Positions 1-7,516 of a DNA stretch of 43,974 nt are shown here, piece after piece. The notes beneath the pieces are model-generated. The model saw only the letters and a list, made by a program, of their open reading frames with translations, was not told where the DNA came from and searched no databases. The first letter of the stretch is position 1. Every line of letters begins with the position of its first letter. Origin of the DNA: Paenibacillus sp. GM2 (lineage in GTDB: Bacteria > Bacillota > Bacilli > Paenibacillales > Paenibacillaceae); assembly GCF_900069005.2 (NCBI RefSeq), contig NZ_LN831276.1:219582-263555 (forward strand), given 5' to 3'. The position numbers and the translations under genes are program-made.

Positions 1-22
1 CCCCCGCCCCTCCAGCTCCTTC

Positions 23-1423
23 TTATTCGCTATCAATACCAAGCTGGTCTTTGACTTGCTGTTTGAAGGTTGCGATCGCACTATCACGATCCTTGTTGCC
101 TGCGGTGTATTCGCGTACTTGATCGCGCCAGAGTGAGTTTATCGTCTCGTCGAACTGAGTCAAGTTCTTACCGGAAGCGTTAGCGTTAGCTGGAACGAAC
201 ACGTCGAACATGTTTTGTCCGCCAAGTAATTCGATTTCGCCGTTGGATTTCGACATAACCACAGAGGATGCTACGCTGTCCTTCGTACCTTGCTCGCCAT
301 CCTTCATCGTACCGTTAGCCCAATAATATTGAAGGCTTGTGTCCGAAGTATCGAGCGTAACCCAGTTAATAAAGTCAGCTACTGCTTTCTTCTTAGCTTC
401 GTCCTTGGTTACATCCTTGTTAGCAAGCAGCCATGTACCGCCCCAGAAGAAGCCGGTTGGCGGCTCAGTAACAGCCCAGTCGCCATTCGTATCTTTGACT
501 TGACCATTCATAACGTAGTTGATCAGCCATGCTGGACCAAAGAACCCGAAGATTGGTTGAGTGCCACTTCCGGACATATCTGCATACCATGCTTCAGTCC
601 AGTCTTGTGTATCGTTATGATAACCGTTGTCTTTCAGCTTCTTGGAAAGATCAAGGAACTCTTCACGCTTCGGATCGATATGAAGCTTTCCATCTACAAT
701 CCAGCCCTTGTCAGAACTGTTCTCGATCGGGTGCCAGATGTCACCGTCACCAGATACAATGCCGTATCCTTTAGCTTTCAGCTTCGCAGCTGCGTCGAAG
801 AACTTATCCCAGCCCGGTCCAATTTCATTCTTGATCGTAGCTGGATCATCCGTACCGAATACGTCTTTTGCAAGGGAACGACGATAGATGAAGGCCCCGC
901 CAGTTGCTTGATAACCAAGACCTTTCAACTCACCATCTTTACTGCCGATATCAACGGAATATTGAGCGATGCCTGCATCCTTAACCTTTTGGTCGTCAAG
1001 ACCCAAGTCAGCATAGTTAGCTGCATAATCGGATGCATCGCCTTGTGTATACTTAAGCACGAAAGCTGCTTCAGCTGCATAAATGTCTGGAGCATCTTTA
1101 CCGCCAGCAGCCAGAGCTTGGTCAAGAGCCGGCTGATAAGCGCCATCGGTAGTTGCAATAATCGTAGTTTTGAATTCCACATTGGCGTCAGGATGAGTTG
1201 CAAGATACTTTTCCGTCATGTTGGGAATCTCGTCAGTAAAGCTCCAGAGATTGACTGTAACCTTCTCATTTGACGGTGGTGGAGTGCTAGAATTGTTAGT
1301 GGTTGGAGCTGGACTTGAGTTCGGCTCGTTCGATGAATTTGATTTTCCGCCACATGCTGCAAGTACAGACGACATTACGAGCAGTAAAGAAAGTCCTACT
1401 AAAACACGTTTCATTTTTTTCAT
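23..1423 (-). CDS. Sugar ABC transporter substrate-binding lipoprotein
   Basis: Family 1 extracellular solute-binding protein of about 466 residues that captures a sugar or oligosaccharide outside the cell and delivers it to an ABC permease. The N-terminus has a lysine-rich start, a hydrophobic segment and a lipobox (VLAAC), followed by a Ser/Asn/Pro/Thr linker typical of Gram-positive lipoproteins. I start it at 1423 because a strong ribosome-binding site (GGGGAGG) lies 6 nt upstream; the open frame extends further but without such a site. The permease genes would be expected downstream, beyond the window edge. The response-regulator gene directly upstream is a plausible controller. The substrate cannot be told from the sequence. 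Confidence 0.9.
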   Translation of the reverse strand: MKKMKRVLVGLSLLLVMSSVLAACGGKSNSSNEPNSSPAPTTNNSSTPPPSNEKVTVNLWSFTDEIPNMTEKYLATHPDANVEFKTTIIATTDGAYQPALDQALAAGGKDAPDIYAAEAAFVLKYTQGDASDYAANYADLGLDDQKVKDAGIAQYSVDIGSKDGELKGLGYQATGGAFIYRRSLAKDVFGTDDPATIKNEIGPGWDKFFDAAAKLKAKGYGIVSGDGDIWHPIENSSDKGWIVDGKLHIDPKREEFLDLSKKLKDNGYHNDTQDWTEAWYADMSGSGTQPIFGFFGPAWLINYVMNGQVKDTNGDWAVTEPPTGFFWGGTWLLANKDVTKDEAKKKAVADFINWVTLDTSDTSLQYYWANGTMKDGEQGTKDSVASSVVMSKSNGEIELLGGQNMFDVFVPANANASGKNLTQFDETINSLWRDQVREYTAGNKDRDSAIATFKQQVKDQLGIDSE

Positions 1424-1649
1424 ACTTTGCCTCCCCTTTTTTATCTCATTATTCGGTTTCGTTGTAACCGCATACATAATTATAAATCCTATACTCTCTA
1501 TGCATAAGGAGCCTGTGTTTGGGGAAAGTTCCACTATTTTTGGATTTTGGGCCAATTGCATAAGAGCGCGTTCACAAAGTCCGGTTTTGGCATCAAAACT
1601 GGCCCTTTAACTTCACTTTTTTTTCAAAACCCCCTCCGCTTATATTCAA

Positions 1650-1678
1650 AAAAAACACCATGGGCCTCTCCCATGGCA
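1650..1678 (-). terminator. Intrinsic terminator after the response regulator gene
   Basis: CCATGGG and CCCATGG form a hairpin which, on the minus strand, is followed by a run of eight T. It lies about 35 nt past the response-regulator stop codon and separates that gene from the binding-protein gene. Confidence 0.75.
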
Positions 1679-1709
1679 TCTTTACAATTCTCTATATTTA
1701 ATTGAGTCC

Positions 1710-2510
1710 CTATTGAATTTGGGCCTCCATTCCGTTCCTCATCGACCGATATCGCCCCGGACTCATTCCTTCATATTCTTTGAACAGTTTATTAAAATAA
1801 TTGACTCTCTGATAACCGCTGCGGCAAGCGATCTCTGCGATAGTCAGATTCGTCTTCAGCAGCAATTCCTTCGCTTTTTGCAATTTCCTGCGGGTGACAT
1901 ATTCGCTAAAATTGATCTGGCATTGCTCCTTGAATAGTGCACTGAAATAACTTCCGTTCAGATGCACATGTCCGGCAACTTCCTGCAGACTTATCGCTTC
2001 ATCTATATGTGTCTCTATATAGTGCATCGCCTGACGGACGGCTTCGCTTAATACGGCCTCTTCATCCCTGATAGCCATAAGCTGCGGATCCGCCGTCTTT
2101 CGCATGAAGACGAGATGTTCCTTCTCCTCCCCTGCTTTCAGAGCGCCCTCTACGGATGCGATCAGCTTCTCCCGACCTACCGGCTTCAGCAAGTAGTCTA
2201 CCACGGACAAACGAAGCGCTTCCTGGGCATACTCGAACTGAGCATGACCTGATACAAAAATAACGGAAGGCTGACGTTGAATCCTTTTGGCCCTCATTTG
2301 ACTCACTAGTGCAAGACCGCTGATTTCCGGCATACGGATATCCGTAATCATTAGTTCTATCGGAGTCTCCTCAAGAATTTGCAGTGCGGCTCCCCCATTG
2401 CTCGCCGTGAGGATTTCATATTGACCGGCTGCCCATACCCCGAGTATCTTCTTCATTCCCTCTCTAGATCTCGGTTCATCATCGACGATAAGAATCGTTC
2501 GGCTCCTCAT
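1710..2510 (-). CDS. Two-component response regulator, AraC-type (YesN-like)
   Basis: A 266-residue regulator with an N-terminal receiver domain and a C-terminal AraC DNA-binding domain. The acidic pocket is at D10-D11, the phosphoacceptor is D57 in MITDIRMPE, and the usual lysine lies in YLLKPVG near residue 109. The AraC domain (about 160-258) contains both helix-turn-helix units, the second ending in a typical GYQRVNYFNKLFKEYEGMSP-type stretch. GAGGGGG lies 8 nt before the start. Relatives in Paenibacillus pair with a YesM-type sensor kinase and control a neighbouring sugar transporter. No kinase gene is found upstream here, so the partner must be elsewhere. The adjacent sugar-binding protein is the likely target by context only. 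Confidence 0.9.
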   Translation of the reverse strand: MRSRTILIVDDEPRSREGMKKILGVWAAGQYEILTASNGGAALQILEETPIELMITDIRMPEISGLALVSQMRAKRIQRQPSVIFVSGHAQFEYAQEALRLSVVDYLLKPVGREKLIASVEGALKAGEEKEHLVFMRKTADPQLMAIRDEEAVLSEAVRQAMHYIETHIDEAISLQEVAGHVHLNGSYFSALFKEQCQINFSEYVTRRKLQKAKELLLKTNLTIAEIACRSGYQRVNYFNKLFKEYEGMSPGRYRSMRNGMEAQIQ

Positions 2511-3188
2511 GGCATTCGCCCCCTCGGATACAAATTATTTCTCTTGCCCTGATTGCCTTTGAAAAATTCTTACGATGCAGCATCGATTATTTATGAAGGG
2601 TAATATGTAATTTACGATAGACAACTGTGCTCATCCCTCCCGGGTCCCCCTTCCCATAAATATTTGCCTGCTCTAATCCCGGCATCCCAGACATCCTGCC
2701 TCCAAATAGAAACAGGGATAGCCTATTGATATTTACCATTAGGACCACCCCCCAGTTGCTATCATTATTGTGTATCTTTTGCACTAAGTACTTCCTTTTT
2801 ATCATTGAACAAAAACAAGATCAAGTTTAAATTTTTACTATTTCCTGTGCGGAAATCTTCTGAAAATTTGCGTTAATCCTTCCCCTCCTATCCTTCTTGC
2901 TTTCTTAATTCATTGCTCTTCTGGATAAAATAAAGAGAGGCCTCGGAGAAAATCTCCAACGCCTCTATATCATAATTTATGCTTGACGTATCTTAATTAA
3001 GCATTAACGAAGGGGTGACAGCAACTTCCCCGCTCTATCATCCCTGCTCTTGCCGTTCTCACCCAATAGATCAGCCCCATTTCCAATATAGGCTTCAGAT
3101 TGTTAAAGGATTTGGCCTATCCAAAAATATGAGAGGTTGATGTAAATCGTGATTGGCCCCCACCCCACTCAATACAACACCTATTTCC
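2511..3188. other. Gap of about 680 bp without a convincing gene
   Basis: A 72-codon minus-strand frame (2587-2805) has an internal ATG behind a G-rich stretch that could act as a ribosome-binding site. Its product resembles no family I know and I do not call it. The only clear feature is the terminator at 2926-2966. The rest appears to be untranslated DNA between hcp and the response regulator. Confidence 0.5.
2926..2966 (-). terminator. Intrinsic terminator, probably of hcp
   Basis: AGAGGC/GCCTCT with inner GGAGA/TCTCC arms forms a hairpin followed on the minus strand by a T-rich stretch. It is about 220 nt beyond the hcp stop codon, with no gene between. Confidence 0.6.
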
Positions 3189-4481
3189 TTACGACAATGC
3201 CAACATCGCGTTCATATCCTCTTCGGCGGTAGTAATCAACTTTAATCCAAACATCTCTACCAGCACATCAAGCACTCCCGGCGAGATAAATTCAGGCGGC
3301 TTCGGTCCGATGCGAATATCCTGAATGCCAAGGCTGAACAGACCGAGCAGAATGGCGACCGCTTTTTGTTCAAACCAGGAAAGTACGATGCTGACGGGCA
3401 GTTCATTTACAGTACAGCCAAAAGCATCAGCCAGGGCCAAAGCAATTTTCACGGTCGAACCTGAATTATTGCACTGCCCAAGGTCGATATAACGCGGAAT
3501 GCCTGTGTCCCCTACGGTGCCATAATCTACATCATTAAAGCGGAACTTTCCACAAGAAGTAGTTAAAATAACAGTATCATTCGGCAAGGAGGTCGCCAGT
3601 TCACGATAATAATTTCCGCCTGTCCCCGGTGCATCACAGCCTGCAATGACGAAAAAGCGGCGGATATGTCCGTCTTTGACGGCTTGAATAATCTCAGGAG
3701 CGAGTCCGATCACGGTTTCGTGGTGGTATCCGGTCGTGAGCACCTGCTCGGAGTCTATATTTACCGCAGGCAGCGATAAAGCACGCTCGATCAGCGGGGA
3801 GAAATCATCATTGATAATCTTTGTGACACCTTCCAGCCCCGCTACTTCATAAGAGAAAAAGCGATCCGCATATGTGCCTTTAATCGGCATTACGCAGTTG
3901 GTGGTCGCGAGAATAGCACCCGGGAACTGCTCGAACAACCTACGCTGATCGTACCAGGCCTTGCCTATGTTGCCTTTTAATTGTCCATATTTCTTAAGCT
4001 GCGGATATCCGTGAGCGGGCAGCATTTCCGAGTGGGTATATATATTGATACCCTTCCCTTCTGTTTGCCGCAGCAGTTCCTCCAGCGCGTACAAATTATG
4101 TCCTGTCACCACAATGCATTGACCTTCAATTTTATTCTGACTGACTGTTACCGGCTGCGGAATGCCAAAGCGATCCGTATGCGCTTGATCCAGCACGTCC
4201 ATGATCCGTACCGCCGCATTTCCGACCTTCATCGCCATCTCCAGGTGCTCCTGCATATTAAAGTTGGAATTGGTTAAAGTCATGTACAAAGCTTCATGGG
4301 TAATTCGATCCACCTCGGGATCGCTATATCCTAGCTGCCTGGCATGCGTCGCATAGGCGGCAATACCTTTTAATGCAAAAATCATCGTATCTTGCAAGCT
4401 CGCTATAGTCTCATTCTTGCCGCATACCCCAACAACTTTACATCCTCCATTCGGCGTTTGTTCACACTGATAACAAAACAT
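3189..4481 (-). CDS. hcp: Hybrid-cluster protein (hydroxylamine reductase / NO-detoxifying Hcp)
   Basis: Hcp proteins carry a 4Fe-4S cluster and a hybrid Fe-S-O cluster. They reduce hydroxylamine in vitro and act on nitric oxide in cells. The product starts MFCYQCEQT and shows C3-X2-C6-X7-C14-X5-C20, the spacing typical of anaerobe-type Hcp. The hybrid-cluster segments are visible further on: VTGHN, ATTNCV, IAGCDAPG, TTSCGKFRF and GQCNN. At 430 residues it is shorter than the common form of about 550, so it resembles the short class lacking part of domain 1. I choose 4481 as start because GGAGG lies 8 nt upstream; the frame continues another 85 codons through the promoter region. An Fnr-type operator upstream suggests anaerobic induction. 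Before the transposon insertions this gene was directly downstream of glmS. Confidence 0.92.
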   Translation of the reverse strand: MFCYQCEQTPNGGCKVVGVCGKNETIASLQDTMIFALKGIAAYATHARQLGYSDPEVDRITHEALYMTLTNSNFNMQEHLEMAMKVGNAAVRIMDVLDQAHTDRFGIPQPVTVSQNKIEGQCIVVTGHNLYALEELLRQTEGKGINIYTHSEMLPAHGYPQLKKYGQLKGNIGKAWYDQRRLFEQFPGAILATTNCVMPIKGTYADRFFSYEVAGLEGVTKIINDDFSPLIERALSLPAVNIDSEQVLTTGYHHETVIGLAPEIIQAVKDGHIRRFFVIAGCDAPGTGGNYYRELATSLPNDTVILTTSCGKFRFNDVDYGTVGDTGIPRYIDLGQCNNSGSTVKIALALADAFGCTVNELPVSIVLSWFEQKAVAILLGLFSLGIQDIRIGPKPPEFISPGVLDVLVEMFGLKLITTAEEDMNAMLALS

Positions 4482-4550
4482 ATCGTTAACCTCCGTAAAT
4501 GAGATGATAGAATCGTTATCCACAACGTAACAAAACCAAAAAAATCCATG

Positions 4551-4566
4551 TGTGATTGCACTCACA
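4551..4566 (-). promoter_or_regulatory. Fnr-type operator upstream of hcp
   Basis: TGTGATTGCACTCACA is a perfect TGTGA-N6-TCACA palindrome centred about 77 nt before the hcp start codon. Bacillus Fnr recognises this consensus, which E. coli CRP shares. An Fnr site centred near -41.5 would place the transcription start close to 4517, leaving a leader of roughly 35 nt. Role in hcp activation is inferred from sequence and position. Confidence 0.7.
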
Positions 4567-4740
4567 TTCTTTATTTCGAGTTCTTGAACTGTGGTGTTTA
4601 TTGCGCATAACTGCCCATTAGCTTTGTAACTCCAAACTAATCCTTTATTTGTCTGACCTAAGCTCATTAAGCGGTGGTGCTGCAGGTCATGCAGATAACC
4701 ACCGCTTATTTGCTGCATGTATAGCTGTTGCTTCAACCCT

Positions 4741-4775
4741 AAAAAAACAGTCCCGATGATATCTCATCGGGACTA
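4741..4775 (-). terminator. Intrinsic terminator, inferred original glmS terminator
   Basis: Arms AGTCCCGATGA (4749-4759) and TCATCGGGACT (4764-4774) pair perfectly and are followed on the minus strand by seven T. It stops leftward transcription and sits upstream of hcp, so it does not serve hcp. Removing the two insertions would place it about 55 nt past the glmS stop codon. I therefore infer it is the native glmS terminator, now separated from glmS by more than 25 kb. Confidence 0.8.
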
Positions 4776-4810
4776 ACTTCAGCGGTTCCATACTTTTTTA
4801 TCATATGACC

Positions 4811-4815
4811 CTAAT
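4811..4815. repeat. Target-site duplication CTAAT, copy 1 (hcp-side junction)
   Basis: CTAAT abuts the terminal TGT of element 2 at 4816. The same pentamer lies at 6114-6118 between the elements and at 30044-30048 next to glmS. A 5-bp duplication is characteristic of Tn7-family insertion. Confidence 0.9.
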
Positions 4816-4844
4816 TGTCCGTTGAAAATAAAGTGGTAGACTGG
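4816..4844 (+). repeat. Element 2 left terminal repeat with first inferred TnsB site
   Basis: Terminal TGT is followed, 8 bp in, by GAAAATAAAGTGGTAGACTG (4824-4843). The right end shows the same 8-bp offset (6113 to 6105). A second copy, GAAAATAAAGTCTTAGATTG, lies at 4944-4963. Confidence 0.8.
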
Positions 4845-4917
4845 AATTGTTGATTTGATACGGTTTTTAGGAGGAGAGAATCGGCTACCTTTAAGTAGTA
4901 TTAGATTAAACTCCACA

Positions 4918-4974
4918 ATAACGAAAGGCAGTCTTAAAACTTGGAAAATAAAGTCTTAGATTGCCTTTCGTTAT
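4918..4974 (-). terminator. Long hairpin after the DHFR-family gene, with a transposase site in its loop
   Basis: Arms at 4918-4935 and 4957-4974 pair at 17 of 18 positions (AATAACGAAAGGCA...). The loop region contains the second left-end GAAAATAAAG site. It begins about 44 nt past the DHFR-family stop codon, so it may stop that transcript, but there is no clear T-run after it. It could instead be a structural feature of the transposon end. Confidence 0.45.
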
Positions 4975-5017
4975 TGAGCTACCGTTCTTCGTTAGCTAAT
5001 CTACTTAGGAGACACGG

Positions 5018-5593
5018 TCATCTGAGTGTCTGGTAAACGAGGCCTATGGCTCCAGAATCAAATGTCTTGTTATCGATAAGTTTAAGATTAATCTTCTCCT
5101 TGATACCTTGGAATAACGGCAACCCGCTGCCGATCAGGACGGGAGAAACCGTAATTTTATACTCATCTATTAAATCAAACTGCATAAGGTAGTGTGCGAA
5201 CCTGGGACTCCCGAGGATGACTATATCCTTGCCAGGCTGCTGTTTGAGGTTCTTGATCTCTTCCTCGACATCTTCTTTCACCAGTCTGGAATTGTTCCAT
5301 TCGACTTTCTCCAGCGTCGTGGAGAACACGATTTTGGCTGTCTTTTCGATCCACTCCGCATGATTACGTTCATACTGCGAAGCTGATGGGTTCGAAGGCA
5401 CAGATGGCCAGTAACTGTGCATCATCTGATAAGTTCCACGTCCCCAAATAACAGTGTCAGCAGTACTCAGAATTTCTTTCGCGTGTTCCTCCAGATCAGC
5501 ATTGTAGGAAACCCAGCCAATGTCCATTTCACCGTTCGGCCCTTCTACGAAACCATCAAGTGATGCATGCAAAAATAGAACGAGTTTTCTCAT
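5018..5593 (-). CDS. Dihydrofolate reductase family protein (RibD C-terminal domain fold)
   Basis: A 191-residue single-domain protein starting MRKLVLFLHASLDGFVEGPNGEMDW-like, which is the signature of the RibD_C/DHFR-like family (YyaP/YwjB type). Visible family blocks are the LDGF loop, VIWGRGTYQMM near residues 48-58, DIVILGSPRFAHYLMQFDLIDEYKI, and SPVLIGSGLPLFQ. These form the NADPH and substrate cleft. GGAGGAG lies 8 nt upstream of the start, and a TATAAT sequence lies further upstream at about 5674-5679. It is the only gene of element 2. Whether it reduces folate, riboflavin precursors or another pteridine, or gives antifolate resistance, cannot be decided from sequence. Confidence 0.85.
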   Translation of the reverse strand: MRKLVLFLHASLDGFVEGPNGEMDIGWVSYNADLEEHAKEILSTADTVIWGRGTYQMMHSYWPSVPSNPSASQYERNHAEWIEKTAKIVFSTTLEKVEWNNSRLVKEDVEEEIKNLKQQPGKDIVILGSPRFAHYLMQFDLIDEYKITVSPVLIGSGLPLFQGIKEKINLKLIDNKTFDSGAIGLVYQTLR

Positions 5594-5765
5594 ATTCGTT
5601 TCTCCTCCGAATTCGAATTTAGTTTGTTCGTTTTCTGGCCATTAGCCCGCGTTTCATCCTGCTGTTACGTTCATTATAAACCATCACGTTACATTCTAGT
5701 GGAAATCCGTATTTTCCGAAGACAACAATGTTGCGCAAAACTCCGTTAGTAGATCGCTACCGCTT

Positions 5766-5805
5766 GAGTCTAATACTTTATTTATCAGTCTACATCTTTA
5801 TTTTC
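5766..5805 (-). repeat. Two tandem internal TnsB-like sites of element 2
   Basis: Two head-to-tail 20-bp copies on the minus strand: GAAAATAAAGATGTAGACTG (5805-5786) and ATAAATAAAGTATTAGACTC (5785-5766). They lie about 310 bp inside the right end in right-end orientation. Confidence 0.65.
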
Positions 5806-6013
5806 TTAGTTTATCAAGACCCAATTAATAAAAGCCAGATAAACTAAAGGATTTTATATATTATATATAACCAATATGCAAAACCCTTTTTTATCCAAAC
5901 CTTTGAACATCTGTATTCCTTTTAGAACTTTCAAGTGACTATAAAGCAAGAACAGTGTAAAAGATAGATAATAGAAGCAGAAATACAAACGGATACTTAT
6001 CACAACTTTCAAG

Positions 6014-6067
6014 CAAACAAAAATAGAGGATGGTTAGCTTATATAATGAACTAACCATCCTCTATTT
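6014..6067 (-). terminator. Strong terminator just inside the glmS-proximal end of element 2
   Basis: Arms 6021-6037 and 6051-6067 form a perfect 17-bp stem (AAATAGAGGATGGTTAG) followed on the minus strand by T5. It lies 46 nt inside the element's right end, pointing away from glmS. Before element 1 inserted, it would have terminated glmS transcripts entering element 2. Confidence 0.85.
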
Positions 6068-6084
6068 ACGTTACTACAATTAAC

Positions 6085-6113
6085 CCAATCTAATACTTTA
6101 TATTCACTGAACA
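6085..6113 (-). repeat. Element 2 right terminal repeat with first inferred TnsB site
   Basis: Read on the minus strand it begins TGTTCAGT and continues GAATATAAAGTATTAGATTG, the inverted partner of the left end. It directly abuts the shared CTAAT at 6114-6118. Confidence 0.8.
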
Positions 6114-6118
6114 CTAAT
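6114..6118. repeat. Target-site duplication CTAAT, copy 2 (shared between the elements)
   Basis: Exactly five bases lie between the ACA that ends element 2 (6111-6113) and the TGT that starts element 1 (6119-6121). They are CTAAT, as at the two outer junctions. Confidence 0.92.
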
Positions 6119-6216
6119 TGTGAGGTATATCTACAGATGACACAAAAACTAACCTAAACCCTAGGTTTAGTTCGAACAAAATGACATTATAAATAATTAA
6201 TAATGACATAAACCAT
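6119..6216 (+). repeat. Element 1 left end with three inferred TnsB sites
   Basis: After the terminal TGT, ATGAC motifs occur at 6137 (ATGACACAAAAACT), 6181 (ATGACATTATAAAT) and 6203 (ATGACATAAACCAT). Spacings are 44 and 22 bp, multiples of one 22-bp unit. The first begins 18 bp from the end, the same offset as on the right. A 17-bp perfect dyad, CTAAACC-CTA-GGTTTAG, sits at 6154-6170, where a site at 6159 would otherwise fall. Confidence 0.8.
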
Positions 6217-6279
6217 CATTAGTATATGTTAAAACGGCATTAGTTGTATTGTTTGTAAGAGAAGTAACGGTCTAATACA

Positions 6280-6329
6280 TATCCAAAGAAAATAAAGTAG
6301 TGGACTGGAAAATAAAGCTGTAAACTAAG
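6280..6329 (+). repeat. Decayed transposon end of the element-2 type inside element 1
   Basis: From 6280, TATCCAAAGAAAATAAAGTA and the next 9 bases match the element 2 left end at 23 of 29 positions, with TGT changed to TAT and the same 8-bp offset to GAAAATAAAG. A second copy follows in tandem at 6308 (GAAAATAAAGCTGTAAACTA). Orientation is that of a left end. I read it as a relic of an earlier related insertion, though functional extra sites are possible. Confidence 0.55.
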
Positions 6330-6360
6330 AAAAAAAGATAATTTAAATGGAGAAATGACA

Positions 6361-7495
6361 ATGAAACCAGATTTAAGGTCGGCGCTAGAACGTTCAATTG
6401 ATCAACTCGTTTCTACATATGCCGATGATAGTCAATTGGAAGAAATCGAACGAGGGGATCTGTCTATTCTGAATGCACGGTATGGAATCGATTTTGATAA
6501 TCATACGGAGCATTGGTGTTTCCGTGCCGGATCTGCATCAGAAGCAGACAAGCACGACCAATACGAGAACGTTGATTTGTGCGACAATCAAACGAAAGAT
6601 CTTACTCAGTTCCTAAGGGTTATGCTTATTAATGCACGTAATGCCGTGAGCAACTGGGATACTCATCGCCCAATCTTCGAAAGCTACAGTAAGTACCTGG
6701 CTCCAGCTATTATTCAAATATAAGAAGCATACGTTAATCATTCAGCAGCTTCCCTTAAATACCATAGATTTATATGCAGAGATCACTTGTTATGACTGGA
6801 TTCCCTATGATTGGAATGGGCAGGACCGGGATCGTAATCATATTGAAGATGCCTTTGAGATTTGTCCTATTAAGTATCTATCCTCAAAAATACAGATGAA
6901 TAGATGGGTACGTGAAGCTATTGAACATGTATTTGAAGACCGAAGAAACCTGATGAGTATCGACAATGTTGATATCTATATTAAAGGCATCACTCTTGAT
7001 GTTTCCACGATCAAACAAAACGCCTTTGATAGTTTCTATACTGAACACAACCTCTCATTCTTCAAAAGACATGCAAGTTATCGGAAGGATCATGAGGTAC
7101 TAACCACCCGCAAAACGTGGTTGGATGCCAAGGTTCTTACAAACCGGAAGTGCATTCAATTTGCAAGGATTATCTATATCCTAAAGGTAGGTCGCTGGTT
7201 TACCGATCAGACAAAACGTATCCTCGACGAGCTTATGTCCAATACTCATCCACAAATCATTACATTGGAAAAGGATGATGTTAAAACGCTACATTGGATA
7301 ATTACATACTTGAGCCCTCAAGAGACCTGCAATACTGAGACAGGTATCTACTATAGTCTGTTTGGATTCTATCCCCCACTTAACAACAATCATGACTACC
7401 AACGGGATTGGAATGAGTTGAAGCATCATCTATACAAGTATCAATATATTGATAAACAATTCGGCGAAGATTTGTTCTCTTTGTGGGATGAATAA
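6361..7495 (+). pseudogene. Frameshifted gene of unknown function at the left end of element 1
   Basis: The first part runs in one frame from ATG 6361 (GGAG 8 nt upstream) to a stop at 6721-6723. The second part continues in the +1 frame to 7495. That frame is open from about 6649, has no start codon before the ATG at 6896, and has protein-like composition throughout (for example EITCYDWIPYDWNGQDRDRN, encoded before 6896). A single-base change near 6715-6725 would join the parts into one protein of about 375 residues. I recognise no family. Next to it, and convergent, is tniQ. Two separate genes are possible but less likely, because the downstream frame lacks its own ribosome-binding site at its natural beginning. 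Confidence 0.6.
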
Positions 7496-7516
7496 TGTCC
7501 GATTTTCTTAAGACTC

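Larger units (their letters stand above)
4816..6113. mobile_element. Element 2: transposase-less Tn7-like element carrying a DHFR-family gene
   Basis: The 1,298-bp segment begins TGTCCGTTGAAAATAAAG and ends, read inward from 6113 on the minus strand, TGTTCAGTGAATATAAAG. The outer 29 bp match at 22 positions in inverted orientation. Both ends abut CTAAT. Further copies of the motif GAAAATAAAGTnnTAGACTG lie inside each end in the expected inward orientation: 4944-4964 on the left, 5766-5785 and 5786-5805 on the right. Several such transposase-binding sites per end are the hallmark of Tn7-like ends. It encodes no transposition protein, so it must have been mobilised in trans or have lost its transposase genes. 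Being further from glmS, it probably inserted before element 1. Confidence 0.88.

Noticed and set aside
2587..2805. Small minus-strand gene
   Set aside because: No family resemblance; only a G-rich stretch before an internal ATG supports it.
4482..4736. N-terminal extension of hcp
   Set aside because: The extra 85 codons cover the Fnr site and promoter, and Hcp proteins start at MFCYQC. A good ribosome-binding site precedes that start.
5766..5805. Right end of element 2 at the tandem sites
   Set aside because: No TGT tip and no CTAAT follow these sites. The tip at 6113 has both.
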